From Chlorobiota bacterium (lineage in GTDB: Bacteria; Bacteroidota; Bacteroidia; Flavobacteriales; Flavobacteriaceae): DNA of 12,118 bases. Where the stretch lies: NCBI GenBank assembly GCA_013153655.1, contig JAADEB010000136.1, positions 1 to 12,118 on the forward strand, read 5' to 3'. Positions 6,112-12,118 of the stretch are shown here, piece after piece. Under the pieces are notes generated by a model, which worked only from the letters and a program-made list of their open reading frames with translations, did no database searches and was not told the origin of the DNA. The translations under genes and the position numbers were made by a program. Within the stretch, counting starts at the first letter, position 1, and the number at the start of each line of letters is the position of its first letter.

Positions 6112-6480
6112 ATGGGAATTTTTCTAGTATTCTTGATATTAATCGTTATTACGGCCTTGTTGTTGATCGTGGTTATCATGGTTCAGAATCCCAAGGGAGG
6201 CGGATTGGACAGCACGTTCGGCGGAGGCGGCACCATGATCGGCGGCGTGAAACAAACCACCGACTTCCTGGAAAAAGCCACCTGGACCTTGTTCGGCATT
6301 ATGGTGGGGTTGATTTTGCTTTCCAATACGGTGGTATTTACCCAAAAGAACAAAAAACCCGAAATCATAACACCAGAAACCGTGGAGCAACCCAAGCAAG
6401 CGGAACAACAAGCGCCGCTCCAACCCACCCTTCCCGTTCAGCAAGGCGGTCAAAACCAAGCGCCGGCTCAGGGGAAATAA
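6112..6480 (+). CDS. secG: Preprotein translocase subunit SecG
   Basis: Small inner-membrane subunit of the SecYEG channel that stimulates SecA-driven export. The 122-residue product has the SecG plan: transmembrane helix 1 (about 4-23), the signature VQNPKGGGL (24-32), a glycine-rich cytoplasmic loop (FGGGGTMIGGVKQTTDFLEKAT) and helix 2 (about 56-76). The final 45 residues form a Gln/Pro-rich tail (QAEQQAPLQPTLPVQQGG), longer than in E. coli SecG and low in complexity. Last gene of the miaB block; lptE and secG together give the operon an envelope-biogenesis flavour. Confidence 0.93.
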   Translation: MGIFLVFLILIVITALLLIVVIMVQNPKGGGLDSTFGGGGTMIGGVKQTTDFLEKATWTLFGIMVGLILLSNTVVFTQKNKKPEIITPETVEQPKQAEQQAPLQPTLPVQQGGQNQAPAQGK

Positions 6481-6536
6481 TGGGTATTTTGTTTGTTTTT
6501 CAATTATTGAATCGTTTTTGGGACCGAGGACCGGTT

Positions 6537-6581
6537 CGTTTTCGGGAAACGTGGCACGGAGAACGGGAAACGTTTTTTTTT
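6537..6581 (+). terminator. Possible terminator of the miaB-secG block
   Basis: CGTTTTC (6537-6543) can pair with GGGAAACG (6566-6572), including one T-G pair, and is directly followed by nine T residues (6573-6581). The 22-nt loop is long for an intrinsic terminator, and the arms are part of CGGGAAACG repeat words, so the call is tentative. Confidence 0.35.
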
Positions 6582-6618
6582 GTTAAACCGTTAAACCGCC
6601 GTGTCCGCCTCAGGCGGA
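6574..6618. repeat. GTTAAACCG words joined to CCGCCTNAGGCGG palindrome, copy 3
   Basis: A T-run plus GTTAAACCGTTAAACCG (6582-6598) closely matches the first 24 bases of the window (T-run plus GTTAAACCGTGAAACCG). It runs into CGCCGTGT and TCCGCCTCAGGCGGA (6604-6618), which matches 300-321 apart from the central base and the last base. Two spacers more than 6 kb apart thus share the same two modules. Confidence 0.6.
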
Positions 6619-6979
6619 TTAAATCGATTAATGGTTCTGTGACTTTTTATCATATTTACCGTTCTACGTTTTCCGAAAACATTTTTTTCTTGATCCTTTG
6701 GCCTTTTACCTTTTTTTTGAGCGTTGAATCACCATATGCGCCGCAGGCTGTAAATGATTTCTGCTATGGAATTCGGTATTGACTTTTTGGACATACTTTT
6801 TTGCAAATTGCCCTGCTTCTTTTTTTTCTTTTCTATTCCCTAACTTAGCGATGCTTTGAAATGACGGATTCGTAGGTTGTTCCATATTTCCCGTTATTTG
6901 TACCGACTTAGCAGGTAATAGTATTTTTTCCAATACCGGTTACATGACTCAATGATTGCACGGTAACATAATTGCTCGA

Positions 6980-7011
6980 TTTAACAACAACAATAATTCC
7001 GTTTATCTTTG
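6980..7011 (+). promoter_or_regulatory. Promoter of the UvrD/PcrA helicase gene
   Basis: TATCTTTG (7004-7011) matches the -7 consensus exactly. A -33-like TTTA (6980-6983) lies 20 nt upstream. Transcription should start near 7018. This places any start codon upstream of about 7018 outside the transcript and points to the TTG at 7029. Confidence 0.6.
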
Positions 7012-7028
7012 CAGAAAAACAGGGACGA

Positions 7029-9341
7029 TTGATTGATTTCAAAAAAATATTGAATCCGCAGCAACTGCAAGCGGTCATGCATACCGAAGGACCCTTGATG
7101 ATTATCGCCGGTGCGGGTTCCGGTAAGACGCGCGTGCTCACCTACCGCATCGCCTACCTGATGACTCAAGGCGTGGACCCGTTCAACATCCTGGCACTGA
7201 CTTTTACCAACAAAGCCGCTCGCGAAATGAAAGAACGAATTGCCGAAGTGGTGGGCGAGAGCGAGGCCAAAAATCTTTGGATGGGCACGTTCCACTCGGT
7301 ATTTGCGCGTATCCTGCGACGCGAAGCCGACAAACTGGGTTATACGGCTAACTTTACCATTTATGACCAGGAAGATGCCGTCAAGGCCACCAAGAAAATC
7401 ATCAAGGAATTGAAGTTGGACACGGATATCTACAAGCCGAAGCAAATCTACAACCGCATTTCGATCATGAAAAACAACCTGATCACCACGCGGGTGTACG
7501 AAAACACGCCGGAATTGCTTGAACAGGACGAACTGGCCAAACGGCCGGAATTTTTGAATATTTACAAGAAATATAACCACGCCTTGTTTACGTCCAACGC
7601 CATGGATTTCGACGATTTGCTCCTCAAAACCAACGAACTCCTGGCATTGCATCCCGAGACCCTGGACAAATACCAACGTACCTTCCGCTACATCATGGTG
7701 GACGAGTATCAGGACACCAACCATTCGCAATACACCATTGTTCGCGCCTTGGCCGACCGGCATCGCAACATTGCCGTGGTGGGCGACGATTCGCAAAGTA
7801 TTTATTCGTTTCGTGGCGCCAATATTCGCAACATATTGAATTTCCAAAAAGACTATCCCGAGGCCACCGTTTACCGCTTGGAGCAAAATTACCGTTCTAC
7901 AAAAAACATTGTAGGAGCCGGCAATTCGCTCATTCGCCACAACCGCATGAAACTGGAAAAAACCCTGTGGACCTCCAACGAACCGGGTGAAAAGCTCAAA
8001 ATCCTCAGCGCACCCACCGACCTGGACGAAGCGCGCATGGTGGTCAGTGACATACGCGAACAAATGTTGCGCCACGGTGCCAAGTATAGCGATTTTGCCA
8101 TTCTGTACCGCACCAATTCCCAATCGCGGGCTTTGGAATCGGCTTTGATGGAGCAGCGGATACCTTTTCGGATTTACGGAGGTATGTCGTTTTACCAACG
8201 CAAGGAAATCAAGGACGTATTGGCCTACCTGCGTCTGATTATCAATCCCAAGGACGAGGAGGCCTTGCGGCGCATAATCAATTTTCCGGCGCGGGGCATC
8301 GGGGCCGGCACCATGGACAAGCTGACCGTGGCGGCGGCCGAAAAGCGTTTGCCGTTGTTCGACCTGATAGAACGCATCGACGAGTTTCCCGATCTGAAAA
8401 TCCGCGGCAACATTCGCTACAAGCTCAAAAGTTTTGCCACCATGATTCGCAGTTTTCGCGTGCGCATGCAGGAGCTGAACGTGAAGGAATTGACCAAGGA
8501 GCTGTTGAAGGAAACCAAATTGTTGGAAGCCTACACCAAGGAAGATCCCATCGACGGACCCAACCGCGTGGAAAACATTTCGGAACTCCTCAATGCCATG
8601 GAGGATTTTCTGGAAATCCAGGCCGAAGTGGACAAAGGCGACACATCCTTGACGGCCTTCCTGCAAGAAGTGTCCCTGATTACCGACCAAGACCGCGACG
8701 ACGGCGAAGGCGACCGCGTCACCCTGATGACGGTGCATATGTCCAAGGGATTGGAGTTTCCGTATGTGTATGTGGTGGGTTTGGAGGAAAACCTGTTTCC
8801 GTCCATGATGAGCGTGACTAAGCGCGAAGATTTGGAAGAAGAACGGCGCCTTTTGTATGTGGCCATTACGCGGGCGCAGAAACGCTGTGTGTTGAGTTTT
8901 GCCTTGTCGCGCTACCGTTGGGGCAGGGTGGAGCCGGCCGAGCCGAGCCGTTTTCTGGACGAAATCGACGATCGCTACGTGGAGGTGGAAGAGCGTGCCG
9001 TCCGTCGTAGGACGAACAACATACTGGACCCGGATATTTTCGAAAGCGATTTGCCTTTCAAAGAACGCCACCGGGTCAACAAAAATCCGCGGGCGCAGGT
9101 GTCGGCATCGTTGCGCCCTAAGAATTTGAAAAAAATGTCGGAGGTCAAACGAGGAGGCATTTCGGAAAGTTTGCCTGAGGATTTACATGTTGGCGACCGG
9201 ATCCGTCACAGGAAATTCGGTGTGGGTGAAATCACCGAAATCATCGAGGACCCGGAAAACGGCCACAAAATCCGTGTACATTTCAAACCCGGCGGCGAGC
9301 GGGTGCTTTTGCTTCGCTTTGCCAAGTTTGAGAAGCTGTGA
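7029..9341 (+). CDS. uvrD: UvrD/PcrA-type superfamily 1A DNA helicase
   Basis: ATP-driven 3'-5' DNA helicase for nucleotide-excision and mismatch repair and for clearing recombinase or stalled polymerase. From the TTG at 7029 it has 770 residues. Motifs in order: the Q-motif region LNPQQLQAV (8-16), Walker A GAGSGKT (28-34), Walker B DEYQDT (225-230), GDDSQSIYSFRGA (252-264), QNYRST (about 285-290), VHMSKGLEF (569-577) and YVAITRA (610-616). The last 50 or so residues (VGDRIRHRKFGVGEI ... VHFKPGGERVLLL) form the Tudor-like tail by which PcrA binds RNA polymerase. PcrA and UvrD are not cleanly separable here. No ATG precedes the first helicase motif. An upstream TTG at 6972 lies in the promoter, so the TTG at 7029 (product start MIDFKKILNP) is preferred. 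Monocistronic. Confidence 0.93.
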   Translation: MIDFKKILNPQQLQAVMHTEGPLMIIAGAGSGKTRVLTYRIAYLMTQGVDPFNILALTFTNKAAREMKERIAEVVGESEAKNLWMGTFHSVFARILRREADKLGYTANFTIYDQEDAVKATKKIIKELKLDTDIYKPKQIYNRISIMKNNLITTRVYENTPELLEQDELAKRPEFLNIYKKYNHALFTSNAMDFDDLLLKTNELLALHPETLDKYQRTFRYIMVDEYQDTNHSQYTIVRALADRHRNIAVVGDDSQSIYSFRGANIRNILNFQKDYPEATVYRLEQNYRSTKNIVGAGNSLIRHNRMKLEKTLWTSNEPGEKLKILSAPTDLDEARMVVSDIREQMLRHGAKYSDFAILYRTNSQSRALESALMEQRIPFRIYGGMSFYQRKEIKDVLAYLRLIINPKDEEALRRIINFPARGIGAGTMDKLTVAAAEKRLPLFDLIERIDEFPDLKIRGNIRYKLKSFATMIRSFRVRMQELNVKELTKELLKETKLLEAYTKEDPIDGPNRVENISELLNAMEDFLEIQAEVDKGDTSLTAFLQEVSLITDQDRDDGEGDRVTLMTVHMSKGLEFPYVYVVGLEENLFPSMMSVTKREDLEEERRLLYVAITRAQKRCVLSFALSRYRWGRVEPAEPSRFLDEIDDRYVEVEERAVRRRTNNILDPDIFESDLPFKERHRVNKNPRAQVSASLRPKNLKKMSEVKRGGISESLPEDLHVGDRIRHRKFGVGEITEIIEDPENGHKIRVHFKPGGERVLLLRFAKFEKL

Positions 9342-9439
9342 TTTTTTCATTGAAGGGGTTATATTATGGAATTAATTATTCAATTGAATTAGGCGCTTTA
9401 TAAATACAACTGTACTATTGTAAAATAAGTGATTTATAT

Positions 9440-9610
9440 TTATGTTCTTTTGTCTTGATACAAAAGAACCAAAAAATCAAGGCTGATACTAAATGACACG
9501 CATCCTTTCGGTGATAAAATGCGTCTTTTTCGCTTACTCGGCGTCGGAAATGCTCGTTTATAGCAGTTGCTGTTACTTGCGCTTTCCTTCTTGTTTCCCT
9601 GTTTGGAAGA
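9440..9610. repeat. Bacteroidota-type dispersed intergenic repeat with hairpin
   Basis: GTTCTTTTGT (9444-9453) pairs perfectly with ACAAAAGAAC (9460-9469) over a CTTGAT loop. The loop sequence is itself complementary to ATCAAG at 9477-9482, so two exclusive folds are possible. The following words (CCAAAAAATCAAGGCTGA, TCGGCGTCGGAAATGCTCG, GCAGTTGCTGTTACTTGCGC) look, from memory, like a spacer repeat that recurs in Bacteroidota genomes. That repeat often yields spurious proteins containing FWFFCIKTKE on the opposite strand, as it does here. Its boundaries are estimated. Confidence 0.55.
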
Positions 9611-9624
9611 AATTCGTAATTTTG
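9594..9624 (+). promoter_or_regulatory. mnmG promoter, Bacteroidota type
   Basis: TTTC (9594-9597), 19 nt, then TAATTTTG (9617-9624), fitting TAnnTTTG. Transcription should start near 9631, about 22 nt before the ATG. The -33 element falls at the end of the dispersed repeat, so the repeat may supply part of the promoter. Confidence 0.65.
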
Positions 9625-9652
9625 CACGCTTTGGCAAGTTTCAAGAAATCAA

Positions 9653-11530
9653 ATGATTAAGTATCCCGAAAAATACGATGTGATTGTGGTGGGTGCCGGA
9701 CATGCCGGATCCGAAGCGGCAGCCGCTGCGGCCAATTTGGGTAAAAAGACTTTGCTCATCACCATGGATTTGACCAAAATCGCCCAAATGAGCTGTAATC
9801 CGGCCATGGGTGGTATTGCCAAAGGTCAGATTGTCAGGGAGATAGATGCTTTGGGAGGCTACTCGGGTATCGTAGCGGACCTTTCGGCCGTACAATTCCG
9901 GATGCTTAACCGTTCCAAAGGTCCCGCCATGTGGAGCCCGCGTACGCAAAACGACCGTGCGTTGTTTACCAAAATTTGGCGGGAACAATTGGAAAAAATA
10001 CCCGGCTTGGACCTGATGGTCGATATGGTGACGTATTTAACGATTGAAAATGAACAAGTTAAGGGAGTTAAAACCCAGCTTGGCCTGGAAATCGAAGCCC
10101 GTGCCGTTATTCTCACCGCCGGCACATTCATGAACGGACGTATCTATATCGGTGATACCAAATTCGGAGGGGGTAGGATAGGAGAGCCCAAATCCTACGG
10201 CCTTACCGAAACCCTCAATGATTTAGGTTTCGAGTCCGGACGCATGAAAACAGGAACACCGCCACGCGTGGACATGCGTAGCCTGGATTTTAGCAAAATG
10301 GAAGAACAAAAAGGAGACGAACGTCCCGGAAAATTTTCCTTCCTGCCGGAAATCAAACCTTTGGAAAAGCAATTATCCTGTTGGATCACCTACACCAATC
10401 CCGTGGTGCACGATACTTTACGGCTGGGTTTCGAGGCCTCACCTTTGTTCTCCGGCGAAATCGAGGGAACCGGACCGCGTTATTGTCCTTCCATCGAGGA
10501 TAAAATAGTACGCTTTGCGGATAAGGACCGGCACCAGCTTTTTGTGGAACCCGAAGGTTGGCATACTTATGAAATGTATGTGAACGGTTTTTCCACTTCC
10601 TTGCCCATAGATGTGCAGATCGAATCTTTGCGCCGGGTTCCCGGATTCGAAAAGGCCAAGATCATTCGTTTCGGTTACGCCATTGAGTACGATTGGTTTC
10701 CGCCCACGCAATTGTATCATACGTTGGAAACAAAATTGATTAGGAACTTGTATTTTGCCGGTCAGATCAACGGCACCACCGGTTACGAGGAAGCCGCCGC
10801 CCAGGGAATCATGGCGGGAATAAATGCGGCCCTCCGCTTGGACGAAAAAGAACCTTTCGTACTTCAACGCGATCAAGCCTATATAGGTGTTTTGATCGAC
10901 GATTTGGTCATCAAAGGCACCGACGAGCCTTATCGTATGTTTACTTCCCGTGCCGAGTACCGAACATTACTTCGTCAGGACAATGCCGATTTGCGCCTCA
11001 CGCCTTTGTCTTATGCCATTGGATTGGCTTCGGAAAAAAGGATGCGTTTGGTGGAAAAGAAAATCCGTGATTTGGAGCGTTTGCAGACATTTGTTTCCGC
11101 CACCAGTATCAAACCCGAAGACGTGAATCCCGTTTTGACGGCCAAAAACACACCCGAAATACGCCAAGGTTTTAAGTTGCGTAAAATCCTTTCCCGCCCG
11201 CAATTGGACAAAGAGGATTATATGGCCATCGATGTTTTTCGTGATTTTGTGGCGCAACACCATATGGACGACGACACCGTCAAACAATTGGAAATCCAAT
11301 TAAAATACGAGAAATACATCGAGAAGGAAAAACAAAACGCCGCCAAATGGCACAAACTGGAAGACATCAAAATTCCCGAAAATTTCGATTACGATAAAGT
11401 ACCTTCACTGAGTTTCGAAGGTAGGGAAAAACTCAAAAAGATTCGTCCGCGCACTTTGGGACAAGCGGGTCGTATCAGCGGTGTTTCGCCCAGCGATATT
11501 CAAATACTTTGGGTTTATATGGGACGCTGA
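9653..11530 (+). CDS. mnmG: tRNA uridine-34 5-carboxymethylaminomethyl-modifying enzyme MnmG (GidA)
   Basis: FAD- and NADH-dependent partner of the GTPase MnmE; together they add the (carboxymethyl)aminomethyl group to wobble uridine of several tRNAs. At 625 residues it is full length. The Rossmann FAD motif VVGAGHAGSEAA is at 12-23. SCNPAMGGIAKG carries Cys48, and RYCPSIEDK carries Cys278; these match the two functionally important cysteines of the E. coli enzyme (47 and 277). YRMFTSRAEYR (427-437) and a helical C-terminus (about 550-625) follow. The ATG at 9653 lies 22 nt after the predicted transcript start with no Shine-Dalgarno. MnmE is not in the window. The stop codon is directly followed by a parS-like palindrome. 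Confidence 0.96.
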   Translation: MIKYPEKYDVIVVGAGHAGSEAAAAAANLGKKTLLITMDLTKIAQMSCNPAMGGIAKGQIVREIDALGGYSGIVADLSAVQFRMLNRSKGPAMWSPRTQNDRALFTKIWREQLEKIPGLDLMVDMVTYLTIENEQVKGVKTQLGLEIEARAVILTAGTFMNGRIYIGDTKFGGGRIGEPKSYGLTETLNDLGFESGRMKTGTPPRVDMRSLDFSKMEEQKGDERPGKFSFLPEIKPLEKQLSCWITYTNPVVHDTLRLGFEASPLFSGEIEGTGPRYCPSIEDKIVRFADKDRHQLFVEPEGWHTYEMYVNGFSTSLPIDVQIESLRRVPGFEKAKIIRFGYAIEYDWFPPTQLYHTLETKLIRNLYFAGQINGTTGYEEAAAQGIMAGINAALRLDEKEPFVLQRDQAYIGVLIDDLVIKGTDEPYRMFTSRAEYRTLLRQDNADLRLTPLSYAIGLASEKRMRLVEKKIRDLERLQTFVSATSIKPEDVNPVLTAKNTPEIRQGFKLRKILSRPQLDKEDYMAIDVFRDFVAQHHMDDDTVKQLEIQLKYEKYIEKEKQNAAKWHKLEDIKIPENFDYDKVPSLSFEGREKLKKIRPRTLGQAGRISGVSPSDIQILWVYMGR

Positions 11531-11546
11531 TGTTCCACGTGGAACA
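11531..11546. promoter_or_regulatory. parS-like ParB-binding site 1
   Basis: TGTTCCACGTGGAACA is a perfect 16-bp palindrome starting on the base after the mnmG stop codon. It matches the general bacterial parS form TGTTnCACGTGnAACA, and Pseudomonas parS sites have the same GTTCCACGTGGAAC core. ParB loaded here would spread and recruit SMC and ParA for chromosome segregation. parB itself is not in the window. Confidence 0.75.
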
Positions 11547-11839
11547 TTTATGTCGGAGTTCGGATTTGGGTATTAGGATTTGGGTGTGGTTTAAAAATCA
11601 ATGTTTTTTTAATTACAGACTTCTTATAACCTCAGTTGTTATCTTTTTATAATTGATTTTTTTGAGGGTTATTATAAATCTAAAATTTTTTTTTGCAGAA
11701 CATTTTATCAAAGCAGATAAAAAAAAAGATTCATTATAGAAAAAATAATTCTAAATCCTAAATCCCAAATCCTAAATCCCGTCTTTTGCCATCCCAAAAG
11801 ATAAAAACCGAAGTTTCAAATTCAAACAAACTTCCTCGA
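11547..11839. other. AT-rich spacer between two parS-like sites
   Basis: About 290 bases without an open frame of note. GGATTTGGGT occurs twice (11562-11571 and 11576-11585). Opposite-strand heptamers (C-Y-AAATC, four units) fill 11751-11778. TTAGGATTTGGG (11573-11584) and CCCAAATCCTAA (11764-11775) form a 12-bp inverted repeat around a strongly AT-rich core (about 11587-11755) with runs of up to nine T or A. No clear DnaA box (TTATnCACA) was found. Confidence 0.6.
11751..11778. repeat. CYAAATC heptamer tandem array
   Basis: Four consecutive 7-nt units: CTAAATC, CTAAATC, CCAAATC, CTAAATC. The same words occur singly at 172-188 and 424-437 and, on the other strand, at 11562-11585, so this is a family of spacer words across the window. 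Confidence 0.65.
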
Positions 11840-11855
11840 TGTTCCACGTGGAACT
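11840..11855. promoter_or_regulatory. parS-like ParB-binding site 2
   Basis: TGTTCCACGTGGAACT contains the same perfect 14-bp core GTTCCACGTGGAAC (11841-11854) as site 1, with only the outermost right base differing. The two centres are 309 bp apart. It sits immediately beyond the terminator of the minus-strand gene, in non-coding DNA. Confidence 0.75.
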
Positions 11856-11859
11856 TACC

Positions 11860-11884
11860 AAAAAAAGGCGCCGGAAAGGCGCCT
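11860..11884 (-). terminator. Strong intrinsic terminator of the minus-strand gene
   Basis: Read on the minus strand: AGGCGCC, loop TTTCC, GGCGCCT, then a T-run (seven T including the last stem base, 11866-11860). A 7-bp GC-rich stem with a 5-nt loop and T-tract is a textbook rho-independent terminator. It lies 25 nt after the stop codon at 11910 and insulates the parS site beyond it. Confidence 0.85.
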
Positions 11885-11909
11885 GTTGTATTAAAGAATC
11901 GTATGCCGT

Positions 11910-12118
11910 TTATTCTTTAACAGGTATAAGATAGGTACCGTTGAGTTTGGAAGCCATGGAATCGTCCAGGATATTGACGCGAAGTTCCAGGGTATGGTCG
12001 TCCTTGCGCAGGATGCTAATGTCACCACCTTTCAGGAAGCGGTAACCGGCTTGCGGATGAAAAGCCTGCAACCCGAAAAGAACTTTTCCCGGATCGATTT
12101 TCAATGCTTTGCGTTTGG
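11910..12118 (-). CDS. C-terminal fragment of an unrecognised protein (runs off the window)
   Basis: Only the last 68 codons are present; the frame is open to the window edge, so the start and most of the protein lie outside. The TTG at 12104 is just an internal codon. The fragment alternates charged and hydrophobic residues (LKGGDISILRKDD, LELRVNIL) and ends in SKLNGTYLIPVKE, which looks like a beta-sandwich or beta-barrel edge. Secreted Bacteroidota proteins with DUF1735-like domains have similar endings, but the resemblance is too short to assign. A strong terminator follows, consistent with a real, expressed gene. Confidence 0.7.
   Translation of the reverse strand, partial: KRKALKIDPGKVLFGLQAFHPQAGYRFLKGGDISILRKDDHTLELRVNILDDSMASKLNGTYLIPVKE

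Larger units (their letters stand above)
6483..7003. other. Repeat-bearing spacer between secG and the helicase gene
   Basis: About 520 bases with no convincing gene. The first part (6532-6620) contains CGGGAAACG words, a long T-tract, GTTAAACCG words and a CCGCCTNAGGCGG palindrome. GTTTTC-C-GAAAAC (6668-6680) is another small palindrome followed by an A/T run. The rest is AT-rich. A plus-strand frame starting on the secG stop codon (6480-6782) and a minus-strand 59-codon frame (6706-6885) exist but lack promoter or composition support. Confidence 0.6.
9342..9652. other. Spacer between helicase and mnmG, repeat plus promoter
   Basis: No gene is supported. The first 100 bases are AT-rich with an ATTCAATTGAAT palindrome (9378-9389). 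The middle (about 9440-9610) is a dispersed-type repeat and the end holds the mnmG promoter. Two overlapping minus-strand frames (9415-9637) are products of the repeat. Confidence 0.6.

Noticed and set aside
6480..6782. 100-codon frame starting on the secG stop codon
   Set aside because: The TAATG overlap is attractive, but the frame reads through the CGGGAAACG, GTTAAACCG and CCGCCTNAGGCGG repeats and a likely terminator, with no family resemblance.
9415..9637. Two overlapping minus-strand frames (70 and 65 codons)
   Set aside because: They are translations of a dispersed intergenic repeat and have no independent coding evidence.
11587..11755. Replication origin (oriC) proper
   Set aside because: The AT-rich core and parS sites are suggestive, but no TTATnCACA-type DnaA box cluster was found by eye and dnaA is not adjacent, so I do not call an origin.
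1..12118. tRNA, rRNA or insertion-sequence genes
   Set aside because: No cloverleaf, rRNA-like core, transposase motif or paired terminal inverted repeats were seen in the spacers; all larger frames are housekeeping genes.

Overview
The window reads as a chromosomal housekeeping segment from a member of the Bacteroidota. Three things support this. Several genes are preceded by the phylum's unusual promoter (-33 TTTG-like, 19-20 nt, -7 TAnnTTTG) and lack clear Shine-Dalgarno sequences. The gene order miaB / sigma-54-type activator / lptE / unknown helical-repeat protein / secG is familiar from this phylum. MiaB carries the Bacteroidota-type insert (the WYGGGPKKDF region). The spacers also hold degenerate intergenic repeats of the kind common in Bacteroidota genomes. 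No genus can be named. Coding DNA is moderately GC-rich and the spacers are AT-rich.

Layout. 1-509 has no gene and is a mosaic of small repeats and hairpins. 510-965 (minus) is rpiB with its own divergent promoter. 966-1373 is an AT-rich spacer. 1374-1682 is a small AT-rich gene of unknown function. 1724-2017 encodes a small two-helix membrane protein. 2176-6480 is a tight co-directional block: miaB (tRNA ms2i6A37 methylthiotransferase), a stand-alone sigma-54-type AAA+ activator, lptE (LPS-transport lipoprotein), an unknown protein with a TPR-like C-terminus, and secG (translocon). LptE and the next gene overlap their predecessors, which suggests translational coupling. 6483-7003 is a repeat-bearing spacer. 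7029-9341 is a UvrD/PcrA helicase that most likely starts at TTG. 9342-9652 carries a long dispersed-type repeat. 9653-11530 is mnmG (tRNA U34 modification). 11531-11909 is a non-coding, AT-rich region bounded by two ParB-site (parS)-like palindromes. 11910-12118 (minus) is the C-terminus of an unrecognised protein with a strong intrinsic terminator.

The genes serve core functions: two tRNA anticodon-loop modifications (MiaB at A37, MnmG at U34), envelope assembly (LptE, SecG), DNA repair (UvrD/PcrA) and sugar-phosphate metabolism (RpiB). No defence system, CRISPR array, insertion sequence, prophage, tRNA or rRNA is visible. The most notable non-coding signal is the pair of parS-like sites directly downstream of mnmG, which suggests a chromosome-segregation centromere here and possibly proximity to the replication origin. 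I see no convincing new multi-gene system. The second-look items are the parS region, the repeat families, the AT-rich orphan gene and promoter-defined start codons.
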